From contig NZ_MUNW01000059.1 in the NCBI RefSeq assembly GCF_002002725.1, positions 310,001 to 374,000 on the forward strand: a stretch of 64,000 nucleotides of DNA, in the 5' to 3' direction. Under the pieces are notes generated by a model. That model ran no database searches. It had not been told where the DNA came from and worked only from the letters and a program-made list of their open reading frames with translations. Below are positions 8,861-17,519 of this stretch, piece by piece (position 1 is the first letter of the stretch; every line of letters begins with the position of its first letter). This DNA comes from Sinorhizobium sp. A49 (GTDB lineage: Bacteria; Pseudomonadota; Alphaproteobacteria; Rhizobiales; Rhizobiaceae). The position numbers and the translations under genes are program-made.

Positions 8861-8879
8861 GGGAGATCAGCGATCTCCC
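8861..8879. repeat. short hairpin between reductase and NTF2-like gene
   Basis: GGGAGATC (8861-8868) and GATCTCCC (8872-8879) form a perfect 8-bp stem with a 3-nt loop. No T-run follows, so it is not a standard terminator. It may set relative expression of the two genes or stabilise one mRNA end. Confidence 0.4.
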
Positions 8880-8902
8880 ACCCCTCGAGATGGAGACCAA
8901 CC

Positions 8903-9307
8903 ATGACGCAAGCAGAAGCCGACATCACACGACAGGCGCAAGACGCCGAGATCCTGCGGGAGACGGAACGGGCCCGGCTGCGCGCCCTGGTCAGCGCCGA
9001 TGTCGCGCTGGCGCGCCAGTTCCACGCTGCCGACTTCCAGCTGATAACGCCGATCGGCCTATCGCTTTCAAGAGACGCGTATCTGGGAGCCATCGCGGCC
9101 GGCCGGATCAAGTACCTCTCGTGGCAGCCGGCCGAAATGGCCGTACGCCTCTACGAAGCGTCTGCTATCATCCGCTATCGCGCCCAGCTCGAAGTCGTCT
9201 TTGACGGGCACGCCGTCCCTCGCAGCGACTACTGGCACACCGATGCATACGAGTATCGCGACGACCGATGGGTGGTCGTGTGGTCGCAGGCAACTTCAAT
9301 CCGGTAG
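8903..9307 (+). CDS. NTF2-like protein (DUF4440/SnoaL-type)
   Basis: 134 residues, with a GGAGA Shine-Dalgarno 7 bp upstream. The pattern RALVSADVALARQFHAADFQLITPIG, then an internal strand region ending in YRDDRWVVVWSQATSI, is that of DUF4440 cone-shaped NTF2-like proteins, which are small enzymes or ligand-binding partners. Cotranscription with the upstream reductase is likely, and a strong terminator follows at 9365. Confidence 0.78.
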   Translation: MTQAEADITRQAQDAEILRETERARLRALVSADVALARQFHAADFQLITPIGLSLSRDAYLGAIAAGRIKYLSWQPAEMAVRLYEASAIIRYRAQLEVVFDGHAVPRSDYWHTDAYEYRDDRWVVVWSQATSIR

Positions 9308-9364
9308 CGATCGACGCGGCAAGCGCTTTGTCCGCTTGCGGAGCGACCGTCGAAGAATGCGAGA

Positions 9365-9395
9365 AGGGGCGGGCCGAGGCCCAGCCCCTTTTTTT
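9365..9395 (+). terminator. rho-independent terminator after the NTF2-like gene
   Basis: GGGGC-GGGCC (9366-9375), GA loop, GGCCC-a-GCCCC (9378-9388), followed by a run of seven or more T. It ends the TetR-controlled reductase/NTF2 unit about 60 bp after the stop codon at 9307. Confidence 0.85.
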
Positions 9396-9457
9396 GTTGC
9401 CGGTATCGGCCCGGCACTTCGGCTTTGCCCCTCCGCAACGTCCGCAGAAAGAATAGC

Positions 9458-9471
9458 ATTGACTAATCAAT
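9458..9471. promoter_or_regulatory. putative ArsR operator
   Basis: Inverted repeat ATTGA-CTAA-TCAAT centred about 30 bp before the ArsR start. The flanking sequence is AT-rich, with CTAAT repeated at 9463 and 9481. This is a common arrangement for autoregulated ArsR/SmtB-type repressors. Assignment is positional. Confidence 0.4.
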
Positions 9472-9494
9472 CAGTGTGCACTAATGATTTTATC

Positions 9495-9824
9495 ATGATT
9501 GAAGCCGCACCCATCACCACCATCATGCGCGCACTTGCCGATCCGACCCGGCGCGCCGTGTTCGAGCGCATCGCCAACGCCGACGAGATCACGGTGGTCG
9601 AGCTGACGCGCGGCAGCGGCGTGACGCAGGGTGCGATTTCGCAGCACCTCAAATCGTTGAAGCAGGCGGGCCTCGTCACCGAGCGCCCCGAGGGTCGCAA
9701 CGTCTACTACCGCGCCCAGCCGGAGGGCCTCGAGCCGCTGGTCGACTGGATGAACCATTACGGCGTCTTCTGGCGCGAACGTTTTGCAGATCTGCGCACT
9801 CTCTTGAAGGAGATCGATCCATGA
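9495..9824 (+). CDS. ArsR family transcriptional regulator
   Basis: 109 residues from the ATG at 9495; a longer in-frame reading to 9201 overlaps the previous gene and its terminator. The winged helix is evident: MRALADPTRRAVFERIANAD, then GVTQGAISQHLKSLKQAGLV and RNVYYRAQPEG. Metal-binding cysteines of the ArsR/SmtB sensors are absent, so this is the SRPBCC-linked type rather than a metal sensor. The stop overlaps the start of the SRPBCC gene (ATGA). Confidence 0.88.
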   Translation: MIEAAPITTIMRALADPTRRAVFERIANADEITVVELTRGSGVTQGAISQHLKSLKQAGLVTERPEGRNVYYRAQPEGLEPLVDWMNHYGVFWRERFADLRTLLKEIDP

Positions 9825-10285
9825 ATGAGGTAGCATTGCAGCCCCACACCCAGGACATCGTGGTCGACGAAGTCTTCCCTCACAGCCCGGAAACGATCTG
9901 GAAGACGCTGACGAGCGGCGCCTTGATGAGCCGCTGGATGATGGTCCCGTCAGGTTTTGAACCGGTCGCAGGCAACCGCTTCACCTTCCAGACGACGGCG
10001 GCCGGCGAATGGGATGGTGTCATCCACTGCAAGGTGCTGGAGGTCCGACCCAATGAGCGCTTCGTTTACGCCTGGAAAGGCGGACACGAGGGCAACATCG
10101 GCTATGGCTCCCGCCTCGACACGGTCGTCACCTGGACGCTGTCGAGGGTCGACGGCGGCACACGCCTCCGGCTCGTCCATTCCGGCTTCGTGACGCCTAG
10201 GAACGACACGGCTTTCAAGAACATGAGCCACGGCTGGACGAAAGTTCTTTCGAAGATCGGCGTCGTCACAGACGAACAGAGCTGA
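9821..10285 (+). CDS. SRPBCC (AHSA1-like) domain protein
   Basis: 154 residues. VDEVFPHSPETIWKTLTS at 15-32 and the closing GTRLRLVHSGF are the START/Bet v1-like AHSA1 signature. ArsR-SRPBCC pairs with ATGA overlap are widespread in alphaproteobacteria; the SRPBCC partner probably binds a hydrophobic ligand. The function is not defined. Confidence 0.85.
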   Translation: MNEVALQPHTQDIVVDEVFPHSPETIWKTLTSGALMSRWMMVPSGFEPVAGNRFTFQTTAAGEWDGVIHCKVLEVRPNERFVYAWKGGHEGNIGYGSRLDTVVTWTLSRVDGGTRLRLVHSGFVTPRNDTAFKNMSHGWTKVLSKIGVVTDEQS

Positions 10286-10491
10286 TCGCACCGCGCAGAC
10301 TGCGACGCAGTTTGCGGGCTGGATCGGTCGTCAGATCGTCAGGCGCACCGAACGGTTGCGATGCCGCGCACGCCCGAACCGATATCGGCTCCGGGCCTCC
10401 CCCAAACATTTGAAGCCATGGAAGAGAACGGCCGGCGTCGCCGATCGCTGCGGCACGCCTTGTTTCCCCAAACCAAAGCAGGAGGAATGTG

Positions 10492-10905
10492 ATGAGCAAG
10501 TCCTATATCGGTGGATGCGCCTGCGGCGCGATCCGCTACGAAATATCGGGAGAACCGATTTTCTCGAACGACTGCCAGTGTCGCGACTGCCAGCAAGAAA
10601 GCGGCACCGGGCACGGATCGCACCTGAGCTTCCAGCGAGACGGCGTGAAGCTCGAAGGCGAGGCGACGTTGTGGGACATGGTCGCCGACAGCGGCAACGT
10701 GAAGACACGGGCCTTTTGCCCCACCTGCGGTTCGCCCGTCTACATGACCTTTGCCGCCATGCCGGACGTCTTCACCGTGCGCGCGGCGAGCCTCGACGAC
10801 CCGAGCCGCTACAAGCCCGATGCCGTCACCTATGGATCACGCGGCTACGCCTGGGATCACCTCGATCCGACGCTACCGAAGTTCGACAAGATGCCGCCGA
10901 TGTAG
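10492..10905 (+). CDS. GFA family protein (CENP-V/GFA domain)
   Basis: 137 residues from the ATG at 10492, with a GGAGGA Shine-Dalgarno 5 bp upstream; the GTG at 10489 is too close. Zinc ligands of the GFA fold are present: C9xC11, C28xC30xxC33 and C76xxC79 (FCPTCGSPV). The family was named for glutathione-dependent formaldehyde-activating enzyme, but most members have unknown activity. Stands alone. Confidence 0.88.
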   Translation: MSKSYIGGCACGAIRYEISGEPIFSNDCQCRDCQQESGTGHGSHLSFQRDGVKLEGEATLWDMVADSGNVKTRAFCPTCGSPVYMTFAAMPDVFTVRAASLDDPSRYKPDAVTYGSRGYAWDHLDPTLPKFDKMPPM

Positions 10906-10934
10906 AGATCAGGCGAACGGACATCTGAGTTTTC

Positions 10935-10956
10935 CAGGGCGCCAAAGCGCGCCCTG
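10935..10956 (+). terminator. weak hairpin after the GFA gene
   Basis: CAGGGCGC (10935-10942) pairs with GCGCCCTG (10949-10956) around a 6-nt loop, 30 bp after the GFA stop. Only TT follows, so termination strength is doubtful. Confidence 0.4.
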
Positions 10957-11117
10957 TTCCATCTCCATCGCTGAGCAACCGCGCAAATGCCGTATGCTGT
11001 GTTCGGTATCTCCGAACAGTAAGTCCGTCTTATGGCGGCTAGTTCGAACAGCGCATCACTGTCATCTTCTCTCCATCGAAACGCCATTCGGCAGACGCCG
11101 ACAAACAGGAGAGACCC

Positions 11118-12029
11118 ATGCTTCGTTCCTTCATCGCCGCTGCCACGATCGCCTTTGCCGCGCCGGCACTGGCCGACATCAAGCCTTATCCGGCGACATT
11201 TACGGCCGAGAACGTTGCCACCAACGGCACGACCCTTCACGTGCGCGTCGGCGGATCAGGCCCGACCGTCGTTCTCTTGCACGGCTACGGCGAAACCGGC
11301 GACATGTGGGTCCCGCTTGCGGCGGAGCTTGCCCGCGACCACCGCGTCATCGTGCCCGACCTCAGAGGCATGGGGCTCTCGGAAAAGCCGACGACCGGCT
11401 ATGACAAGAAGAACGAAGCCCAGGATATCGCCGGCGTGCTCGACGCCTTGAAGGCCGACAAGGTCGATGTCGTCGCACACGACATCGGCAACATGGTCGG
11501 TTACGCCTTTGCCGCCCAGTATCCGGACCGCACGACGAAACTGGTGCTGATGGACGCGCCGCTTCCCGGCATCGGCCCTTGGGACGAAATTCTGAAGAGC
11601 CCGCTGCTCTGGCACTTCCGCTTCGGCGGGCCTGACATGGAACGTCTGGTTGCCGGCCGCGAGCGCATCTACCTCGACCGCTTCTGGAACGAATTCTCCG
11701 CCGATCCGACGAAGTGGAACGAGGCGTCGCGCCAACACTATGCCAAGCTTTACGCCCAGCCGGGCGCGATGCGGGCGGGCTTTGCCCAGTTTGCAGCCTT
11801 CGACCAGGACGTCATCGACAACCAGGGCTTCCTGAAACAGGGCAAGCTCCGCATGCCGGTGCTGGCTGTTGGCGGCGAGAAATCCTTCGGCCCGACCATG
11901 GCCGTCGTTGCCAGAGCCGCCGCAGACAATGTCACTGAGGTGGTCATTCCGGCATCCGGCCATTGGCTGATGGAAGAACAGCCCGAAGCGACGGTGAAGG
12001 CGATCCGCAGCTTTCTCGATACGGAATGA
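11118..12029 (+). CDS. exported alpha/beta hydrolase, epoxide-hydrolase-like
   Basis: 303 residues with a signal peptide (residues 1-19, cut after ALA). LLHGYGETGDMW at 53-64 is the HGxG region, and VAHDIGNMVGY at 119-129 puts Asp122 at the nucleophile position used by epoxide hydrolases and haloalkane dehalogenases. His282 in PASGHW is the catalytic base. It is therefore probably a periplasmic epoxide hydrolase or dehalogenase relative; substrate unknown. An AGGAGAG Shine-Dalgarno precedes the start. Confidence 0.87.
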   Translation: MLRSFIAAATIAFAAPALADIKPYPATFTAENVATNGTTLHVRVGGSGPTVVLLHGYGETGDMWVPLAAELARDHRVIVPDLRGMGLSEKPTTGYDKKNEAQDIAGVLDALKADKVDVVAHDIGNMVGYAFAAQYPDRTTKLVLMDAPLPGIGPWDEILKSPLLWHFRFGGPDMERLVAGRERIYLDRFWNEFSADPTKWNEASRQHYAKLYAQPGAMRAGFAQFAAFDQDVIDNQGFLKQGKLRMPVLAVGGEKSFGPTMAVVARAAADNVTEVVIPASGHWLMEEQPEATVKAIRSFLDTE

Positions 12030-12144
12030 TCCGCCACCTTATGTGAACCCGACATTGGCCCAGGTCGGTGCGAGAGTTTTGCGCCGGCCCTGCTATGCCT
12101 TGCGTCGGGCACGCGACCCCTCGGCGCCTACGCTCGGTTTGGCC

Positions 12145-12771
12145 TTACGTCGGTGCGATGAAAGGCTGGCTGATCGCTTGGAAGACGGCAAGCGCTTCCA
12201 GCTTTTCGCCATGCGCCCGCAAGGCCGGATAGTTGGAGATCGCGATCAGATCGGGATGAACCTCGCACAGGAAACGCAGCACCACCGCAACGGCGATATC
12301 GGCATGGCCGATGTGCTCGCCGAACCAAAACTCCGAAACGCCTTCCGCCCGTCCGGCCTCAAGGGTGGCAAGCGTTGCCTCGATCTGTCCACGGCAGCGG
12401 TCGACCCAGAGGGTCGAGACAGCTTCATGCAGCCGCTTCTCGTAGAACAGGCTGACGGCCTTGTCGCCGAGCCCGCTTGCGAGCGCCGCAATCCTTAGCG
12501 CCCGATGCCGTGCCGGCTCGGACCTTGGAAACATCGCGCAATCCTCAGGAACCAGGCCGTCGAGGTAGTCGAGGATGATGTGGCTGTCGACCAGTGCAGT
12601 GCCGTCGTCAAGCACCAGGGTCGGCACGCGCGTGAGCGGGTTGCAGGCACGCAGCCTGTCCGCATCGCCGAAGGAGGACCAGGGGCGATGTTCGAATTCC
12701 ATGCCGTAAAGGGTGAGGGCGATGCCGACGCGGCGGACGAAGGGGGAGTCATACTGGCCGATCAGGATCAT
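12145..12771 (-). CDS. glutathione S-transferase
   Basis: 208 residues from the ATG at 12771 with AGGGAG upstream; the much longer open frame to 14163 is antisense to the next gene and is rejected. The thioredoxin-like domain is at 1-75: SPFVRRVGIALTLYGMEFEH, TRVPTLVLDDG with the cis-Pro, and DSHIILDYLD binding the glutathione gamma-Glu. The all-alpha C-terminal domain follows, with HIGHADIAVAV. It conjugates or binds glutathione adducts; the substrate is unknown. Confidence 0.88.
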   Translation of the reverse strand: MILIGQYDSPFVRRVGIALTLYGMEFEHRPWSSFGDADRLRACNPLTRVPTLVLDDGTALVDSHIILDYLDGLVPEDCAMFPRSEPARHRALRIAALASGLGDKAVSLFYEKRLHEAVSTLWVDRCRGQIEATLATLEAGRAEGVSEFWFGEHIGHADIAVAVVLRFLCEVHPDLIAISNYPALRAHGEKLEALAVFQAISQPFIAPT

Positions 12772-12939
12772 CTGCGAACTCCCTTTGGTGCGAACGCGAC
12801 CAGAAGACACCCGCGGCATGGCAAAAGTCAAAGCCTCGCTCCGCCGTCTGGCGCTGTGCGTGCTCCCCGTTTCTAGCCACTTGCGAAGCGTATCGGGAAT
12901 GCCGATAAGCCATCGACACGAGACAAGCGGGGGGAGACC

Positions 12940-14001
12940 ATGGACATCTCGGAAATCATCATCGCCGGCGATACCGCAGGCATCGAATGGCGCCTGCCGG
13001 TCTTCCGTTTCAAGGGCAACAACCCCGACGCGCCGAAGACCTATATCCAGGCGGCACTGCACGCCAACGAATTGCCCGGAACGGCGGCCGCGCATTTCCT
13101 CCTGCAGAGGCTCGCCGAGGCGGAGAAGACCGGCGCCATTCTCGGCGATATCACCGTGGTGCCGCAAGCAAATCCCATCGGCACGGCGCAATCGCATTTC
13201 GGCGAGTTGCAGGGCCGGTTCGATCTCGGCTCGCGCACCAATTTCAACCGCGACTTCCCGCTGATCGCACTCGGCGAGCGCGACAGCCTGCTGAGCGATC
13301 TCGATCGCTACTCGGCAACGGACCGCCTGAAGCGGCAATTGCTGCACATGGCGCTCGGGGCCGAGCTGATGCTCGACCTGCATTGCGACGACGAAGCGCT
13401 GCAATATGCCTATATCGACGATGCCTTCTGGCCGGAGGCGGCCGACCTTGCTGCAGCGCTCGACATGGAAGCGGTGTTTCTTTCCGATGGCGAAAGCTCG
13501 GCCTTCGAAGAGGCCGTCGCCTATGCCTGGAAATATGAGACGGCCGGACAGAAGAAGGCGGCCCTGCCCGGGCGGCTTTCGGTCACGGTCGAGCTTCGCG
13601 GCACGCGCGACGTCTACCCTGAGATGGCACGCAAGGACGCCGAAGGTGTGTTTCGCTTCCTCGTTGCGCGCGGCGTGGTCGCCGGCGACAGGGCAGCCCT
13701 TCCCGCCTTCGGCGGCATCGTCGCGCCGCTCGACAACATCGAGATGATCCGCGCCCCGGAATCCGGCGCCATCCTCTTCCACCGCGATATCGGCGACAAG
13801 GTGAAGGCCGGCGATCTGCTCGTGACGATCCTCAACCGTCCCGGCCAGTCGGACGGCGCCATCGAGGTCCGCGCCCCGCAGGACGGGCTGATTGTTACCC
13901 GGGTATCGACACGGCACGCCCGCCGCCGCTCGGACCTGATGAAGATCGCCTGCGAAACGGCGTCCAGCGCCGCACGCAAGCCGGGACCGCTGGAAGCCTG
14001 A
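12940..14001 (+). CDS. succinylglutamate desuccinylase/aspartoacylase family hydrolase
   Basis: 353 residues. Zinc ligands are H41 and E44 in ALHANELPG and H148 in LDLHCDDE; E218 in VTVELRG is the likely general base. The order and spacing match the AstE/AspA carboxypeptidase-like family. A C-terminal all-beta segment (about 260-335, with a lipoyl-like SGAILFHRDIGDKVKAGD) is seen in many of these proteins. Probably removes an acyl group from an amino acid. Divergent from the GST gene, with 168 bp between the starts. Confidence 0.86.
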   Translation: MDISEIIIAGDTAGIEWRLPVFRFKGNNPDAPKTYIQAALHANELPGTAAAHFLLQRLAEAEKTGAILGDITVVPQANPIGTAQSHFGELQGRFDLGSRTNFNRDFPLIALGERDSLLSDLDRYSATDRLKRQLLHMALGAELMLDLHCDDEALQYAYIDDAFWPEAADLAAALDMEAVFLSDGESSAFEEAVAYAWKYETAGQKKAALPGRLSVTVELRGTRDVYPEMARKDAEGVFRFLVARGVVAGDRAALPAFGGIVAPLDNIEMIRAPESGAILFHRDIGDKVKAGDLLVTILNRPGQSDGAIEVRAPQDGLIVTRVSTRHARRRSDLMKIACETASSAARKPGPLEA

Positions 14002-14044
14002 TCCCGCGTCTTTGATCCGGAACGCCCTCGGGGCGTTCCGGATT

Positions 14045-14518
14045 TCAGGGTGCCATCGTCGCGGACATCTTCGGGCTATCGAGCAGGATGGTCGAGCGCA
14101 GCGTCTTGATCTCGCCAATCTGCTCGAACTCGCTCCACAGCAGCCGCTTGTAGTCGGCGACATCGCGCACGGCGATCTTCAAGAGGAAGTCGAAATCACC
14201 GGCGACCGTGTGGCACTCCACCACCTCTGGCATGCGCGATACCAGCTCGATGAAACGCTGTCCGACCTTGCTTGCCGTTCGCTCCAGCGTCACCTCGAGA
14301 AAGGCCTGGAAGCCGACGCCCGCCGCCTTCGGATCGACCACGACAGTTTGCCGGATAATACCTGCCGAATAGAGCCGCGCCAGACGGCGTGAAAGCGGCG
14401 CCGGCGACAGCCCGACCCGTGCGGCAAGCTCGTTGTTGCTTCGCGATGCATCCTCGACAAGCAGCCGGATGATCCGTCTGTCGATCGCATCGAGTTCGGT
14501 GGCGCCGCGCTCCGCCAT
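14045..14518 (-). CDS. Lrp/AsnC family transcriptional regulator
   Basis: 157 residues from the ATG at 14518, preceded by GGGAGG at 8 bp; two upstream ATGs in frame lie at or before this ribosome-binding site. The N-terminal HTH (LDAIDRRIIRLLVEDA, then AARVGLSPAPLSRRLARL) and C-terminal RAM domain (FLEVTLE, VVECHTVAGDFDFLLKI) are canonical. Divergent from the aromatic aminotransferase gene, which is the obvious target. The effector is probably an amino acid. Confidence 0.9.
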   Translation of the reverse strand: MAERGATELDAIDRRIIRLLVEDASRSNNELAARVGLSPAPLSRRLARLYSAGIIRQTVVVDPKAAGVGFQAFLEVTLERTASKVGQRFIELVSRMPEVVECHTVAGDFDFLLKIAVRDVADYKRLLWSEFEQIGEIKTLRSTILLDSPKMSATMAP

Positions 14519-14547
14519 CAGACAGGCCTCCCTCTGCATTTTCCGTG

Positions 14548-14608
14548 ATCTGCGCAAACCAGCAAAAGAAATGCATCGATCTACGCAATTTTATCTATGC
14601 GAATATTG
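14548..14608. promoter_or_regulatory. three repeated half-sites in the Lrp/aminotransferase intergenic region
   Basis: ATCTGCGCAAA (14548-14558), ATCTACGCAAT (14579-14589) and ATCTATGCGAA (14593-14603) fit one pattern, ATCTnyGCrAA. The last two are parts of a 14-bp direct repeat. The region is AT-rich compared with its surroundings. Multiple phased sites are typical for Lrp-type regulators; binding is inferred. Confidence 0.45.
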
Positions 14609-14747
14609 TCTCCGTGGCAAATACGTCGTCGATTTTGCGCGGTGGTTGCCTTATTGAAGAGGCCAGTCGGGCGGTCGGAGGGTGGCCACCGGCACGACCT
14701 TCTCGACCGTCATCGCTACTCTGTCACTGCCAAGGGGGAATTCCGGC

Positions 14748-15917
14748 ATGTTCGACGCTCTGACCCGCCAACCCGACGATCCGTTGCTGGCCCTGATCGG
14801 GCTCTATCGCAAGGACGAGCGCCCTGGAAAGGTCGATCTCGGCGTCGGCGTCTACCGCGACGAGACCGGCCACACGCCGATCTTCCGCGCGGTCAAGGAA
14901 GCAGAAAAGCGGTTGCTCGAAGCGCAGGACAGCAAGGCCTATGTCGGCCCCGAGGGCGATCTCGTTTTCGTCGATCATCTCTGGACGCTGGTCGGCGGTG
15001 ACACCGTCAATCGCAGCCACCTTGCCGGCGTGCAGACGCCGGGCGGCTCCGGCGCGCTCCGGCTTGCAGCCGACCTCATTCGCCAGATGGGTAGCAAGCG
15101 CATCTGGATCGGCCTGCCGAGCTGGATGAACCATGCCAGCATCTTCAAGGCCGCAGGCCTTGAGACAGCCGGCTATCCATTCTTCGATGTGCCGTCGCAG
15201 ACCGTGCTCTTCGACACCATGATGAGCGCTCTTCAGGGCGCTTCGGCCGGCGACGCAGTGCTGCTGCATGCCGGCTGCCACAACCCGACGGGTGGCGTGA
15301 TCACCGAGGCGCAATGGCTGGAGATTGCGGCGGTCGTCGCCGAGCGCGGTCTGCTGCCGCTGATCGACCTCGCCTATCAGGGGTTTGGCCGCGGCCTTGA
15401 CGAGGATGTCGTCGGTCTTCGCCACCTCATCGGCGTCGTTCCGGAAGCGCTGATTGCCGTCTCCTGCTCTAAGTCGTTCGGGCTCTACCGCGAACGCACC
15501 GGCGCGATCTTTGCCGTCACCACCTCATCCTCGTCGGCCGACACAGTCCGCTCCAACCTCGCCGGCCTCGCCCGCACCAGCTACTCGATGCCGCCGGATC
15601 ACGGTGCCGCCATCGTGCGCACCATCCTGTCGGATGCCGACCTGGCGCGCGACTGGAGAGAAGAGCTCGAAACCATGCGGCTGCGCATCACGGGCATCCG
15701 TCACGCGCTGGCCGAAGGCCTGCGCGACCGCTGGCAGGCACTTGGCGCCATCGCCGCCCAGGAGGGCATGTTCACGCTGCTGCCGCTCGCAGAGGCGGAT
15801 GTGATGCGGCTCCGCAACGAGCACGGCATCTACATGCCGGGTTCCGGCCGCATCAATATTGCCGGATTGAAGACCGCCGAAGTCGGTGACGTCATCGGCA
15901 AGTTCAAGAACCTCTAA
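14748..15917 (+). CDS. aromatic amino acid aminotransferase (class I/II, PLP)
   Basis: 389 residues from the ATG at 14748, with AAGGGGG upstream. K242 in SCSKSFGLYRERTGA is the PLP lysine; CHNPTGG at 177-183 and DLAYQGFGRGL at 207-217 are the aspartate/aromatic aminotransferase I-gamma motifs; GRINIAG near the C-terminus carries the carboxylate-binding region. It transfers amino groups between aromatic amino acids (or aspartate) and 2-oxoglutarate. TyrB/TatA-type naming is plausible, but I do not assign a symbol. Followed 14 bp later by a YitT gene. Confidence 0.9.
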   Translation: MFDALTRQPDDPLLALIGLYRKDERPGKVDLGVGVYRDETGHTPIFRAVKEAEKRLLEAQDSKAYVGPEGDLVFVDHLWTLVGGDTVNRSHLAGVQTPGGSGALRLAADLIRQMGSKRIWIGLPSWMNHASIFKAAGLETAGYPFFDVPSQTVLFDTMMSALQGASAGDAVLLHAGCHNPTGGVITEAQWLEIAAVVAERGLLPLIDLAYQGFGRGLDEDVVGLRHLIGVVPEALIAVSCSKSFGLYRERTGAIFAVTTSSSSADTVRSNLAGLARTSYSMPPDHGAAIVRTILSDADLARDWREELETMRLRITGIRHALAEGLRDRWQALGAIAAQEGMFTLLPLAEADVMRLRNEHGIYMPGSGRINIAGLKTAEVGDVIGKFKNL

Positions 15918-15931
15918 GGACTGAAAAGACG

Positions 15932-16567
15932 ATGAAGGCCGAGCGAATGATCGATGCAACCGAAGTGCCCACGGAGCGCCATCGCCTCTATGAGGATGCG
16001 CTGGCGATCCTGACGGGCACGCTGATCATGTCGCTCGGCGTCATCATCTACAGCAAGGCGATGCTGCTGACCGGCAGCACCTCCGGCCTAGCGCTTTTGT
16101 TGCAGTATGCGACCGGCGCGCAGTTCTGGCTGGTGTTCTCGCTCATCAACCTGCCGTTCTACGTGCTTGCGGTCAAACGGCTCGGCTGGATGTTTGCGCT
16201 GCGCACCTTCCTTGCCGTCACCCTGGTGGCGCTGTTTTCGAAGTTGACGGCGGGATGGGTGGAATTCGCCAGGCTCGACCCGATCTATGCGACCATTGTC
16301 GGCGGCGGGCTGATGGGAACCGGCCTGCTCATTCTCTTTCGCCATCGCACCGGGCTCGGCGGCATCAACATTCTGGCGATCTACCTGCAGGAGAAGTTCG
16401 GCATCCGCGCCGGCTATTTCCAGCTGGCCGTGGACCTTGCGATCCTCGCCACGGCCTTCTTCGTGCTGCCGCCGGCGAACCTCGTTCTGTCCGTGCTGGG
16501 CGCTGCCGTCGTCAACATGACGCTCGCCATCAACCACAGGCCGGGTCGTTATGCCGGCGTGACCTGA
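15932..16567 (+). CDS. YitT family membrane protein
   Basis: 211 residues with five or six hydrophobic segments from about residue 25 to 200, including LTGTLIMSLGVIIYSKAMLLTGSTSGLALL, written here only as position 27-56. The GSTSGLALLLQY and GTGLLILFRHRTGLGGINIL elements are the two halves of the DUF161/YitT repeat. Inner-membrane protein of unknown transport role. Probably cotranscribed with the upstream aminotransferase, which suggests amino-acid or oxoacid traffic but does not prove it. Confidence 0.85.
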   Translation: MKAERMIDATEVPTERHRLYEDALAILTGTLIMSLGVIIYSKAMLLTGSTSGLALLLQYATGAQFWLVFSLINLPFYVLAVKRLGWMFALRTFLAVTLVALFSKLTAGWVEFARLDPIYATIVGGGLMGTGLLILFRHRTGLGGINILAIYLQEKFGIRAGYFQLAVDLAILATAFFVLPPANLVLSVLGAAVVNMTLAINHRPGRYAGVT

Positions 16568-16646
16568 GACAAAGTCTTTCCTCTCGTGACGAGGGAGGCT
16601 ATCACTCCCGGCACGAATTTGCCCGCAAGGCAGGAAAGGCACGGGA

Positions 16647-17006
16647 ATGACGGTCACGATCTACGGCATCAAGAACTGCGACACGATGAAGAAAGCCCGC
16701 ACTTGGCTCGACAGCCAAGGCATCGCCTATCGCTTCCACGACTACAAGGCCGAGGGTATCGACCGCGCCCATCTCGATCGCTGGTGCAAAGAGGCTGGCT
16801 GGGAGATCGTGCTCAACCGCGCCGGCACCACCTTCCGCAACCTGCCCGAGGCCGACAAGCAGAACCTCGATGCCGACAAGGCCATCGCGCTGATGCTGGC
16901 CCAGCCCTCGATGATCAAGCGCCCGGTGCTCGAGGCCAACGGCAACCTGCTGATCGGCTTCAAGCCCGACCTCTACGACGCCCTGTTCGACAAGGCGAAC
17001 GCCTGA
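16647..17006 (+). CDS. ArsC/Spx family protein (YffB-like)
   Basis: 119 residues in a thioredoxin-like fold: IYGIKNCDTMKKARTWLD at 5-22 with a single Cys11, then RFHDYKAEG and GTTFRNLP. The single cysteine and length match YffB/ArsC-like reductases rather than Spx with CxxC. True arsenate reductase activity is unlikely without ars neighbours. Start at the ATG at 16647 after a short AT-poor leader. Confidence 0.85.
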   Translation: MTVTIYGIKNCDTMKKARTWLDSQGIAYRFHDYKAEGIDRAHLDRWCKEAGWEIVLNRAGTTFRNLPEADKQNLDADKAIALMLAQPSMIKRPVLEANGNLLIGFKPDLYDALFDKANA

Positions 17007-17022
17007 CGCCCGGAGCCGCACG

Positions 17023-17496
17023 ATGTCCAAGACGACCCGCGCGACACAGACCCTTGCCAAGGCCGGCGTTGCCTTCAGTGTCCACACCTACGACTACGAC
17101 CCGAACGCCGAGCGCGTCGGCCTGCAGGCGGCCGAAGCACTGGGCGAGGATCCAAGCCGGGTGCTGAAGACGCTGATGGCCGAGGTCGACGGCAAGCCGG
17201 TCTGCTGCGTCGTGCCGTCCGATAGCGAAGTCAGCATGAAGAAACTGGCTTCGGCCTTCGGTGGCAAATCGGCGGCGATGATGAAGCCTGCCGATGCGGA
17301 ACGGCTGACCGGATACCATGTCGGCGGCATCAGCCCGTTCGGGCAGAAAAAGCTGGTGCCGACCGCGATCGAAGAGGCCGCCCTTTCCGAAGCGCAGGTC
17401 TATATCAATGGCGGCCAGCGGGGCCTGCAGGTGCGGCTTGCGCCCACCGATGCGAGGGATGTCCTGAAGGCCGTGGCGGCGCCGCTGATTGCCTGA
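17023..17496 (+). CDS. ybaK: Cys-tRNA(Pro) deacylase, YbaK/EbsC family
   Basis: 157 residues, the standard YbaK length. KTLMAEVDG, SMKKLASAFGGKSAAMM, GYHVGGISPFG and a late VYINGGQRGLQV are the family motifs. YbaK hydrolyses Cys-tRNA(Pro) formed by misacylation by prolyl-tRNA synthetase. It follows the ArsC-like gene by 16 bp and the pair is probably one transcript. Confidence 0.92.
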   Translation: MSKTTRATQTLAKAGVAFSVHTYDYDPNAERVGLQAAEALGEDPSRVLKTLMAEVDGKPVCCVVPSDSEVSMKKLASAFGGKSAAMMKPADAERLTGYHVGGISPFGQKKLVPTAIEEAALSEAQVYINGGQRGLQVRLAPTDARDVLKAVAAPLIA

Positions 17497-17519
17497 CACA
17501 CGCCATCAAAACATCACGG

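Noticed and set aside
12772-14163. Long minus-strand frame extending the GST gene to 672 codons
   Set aside because: The extra part is antisense to the aspartoacylase-like gene; GST homology and AGGGAG ribosome-binding site both place the start at 12771.
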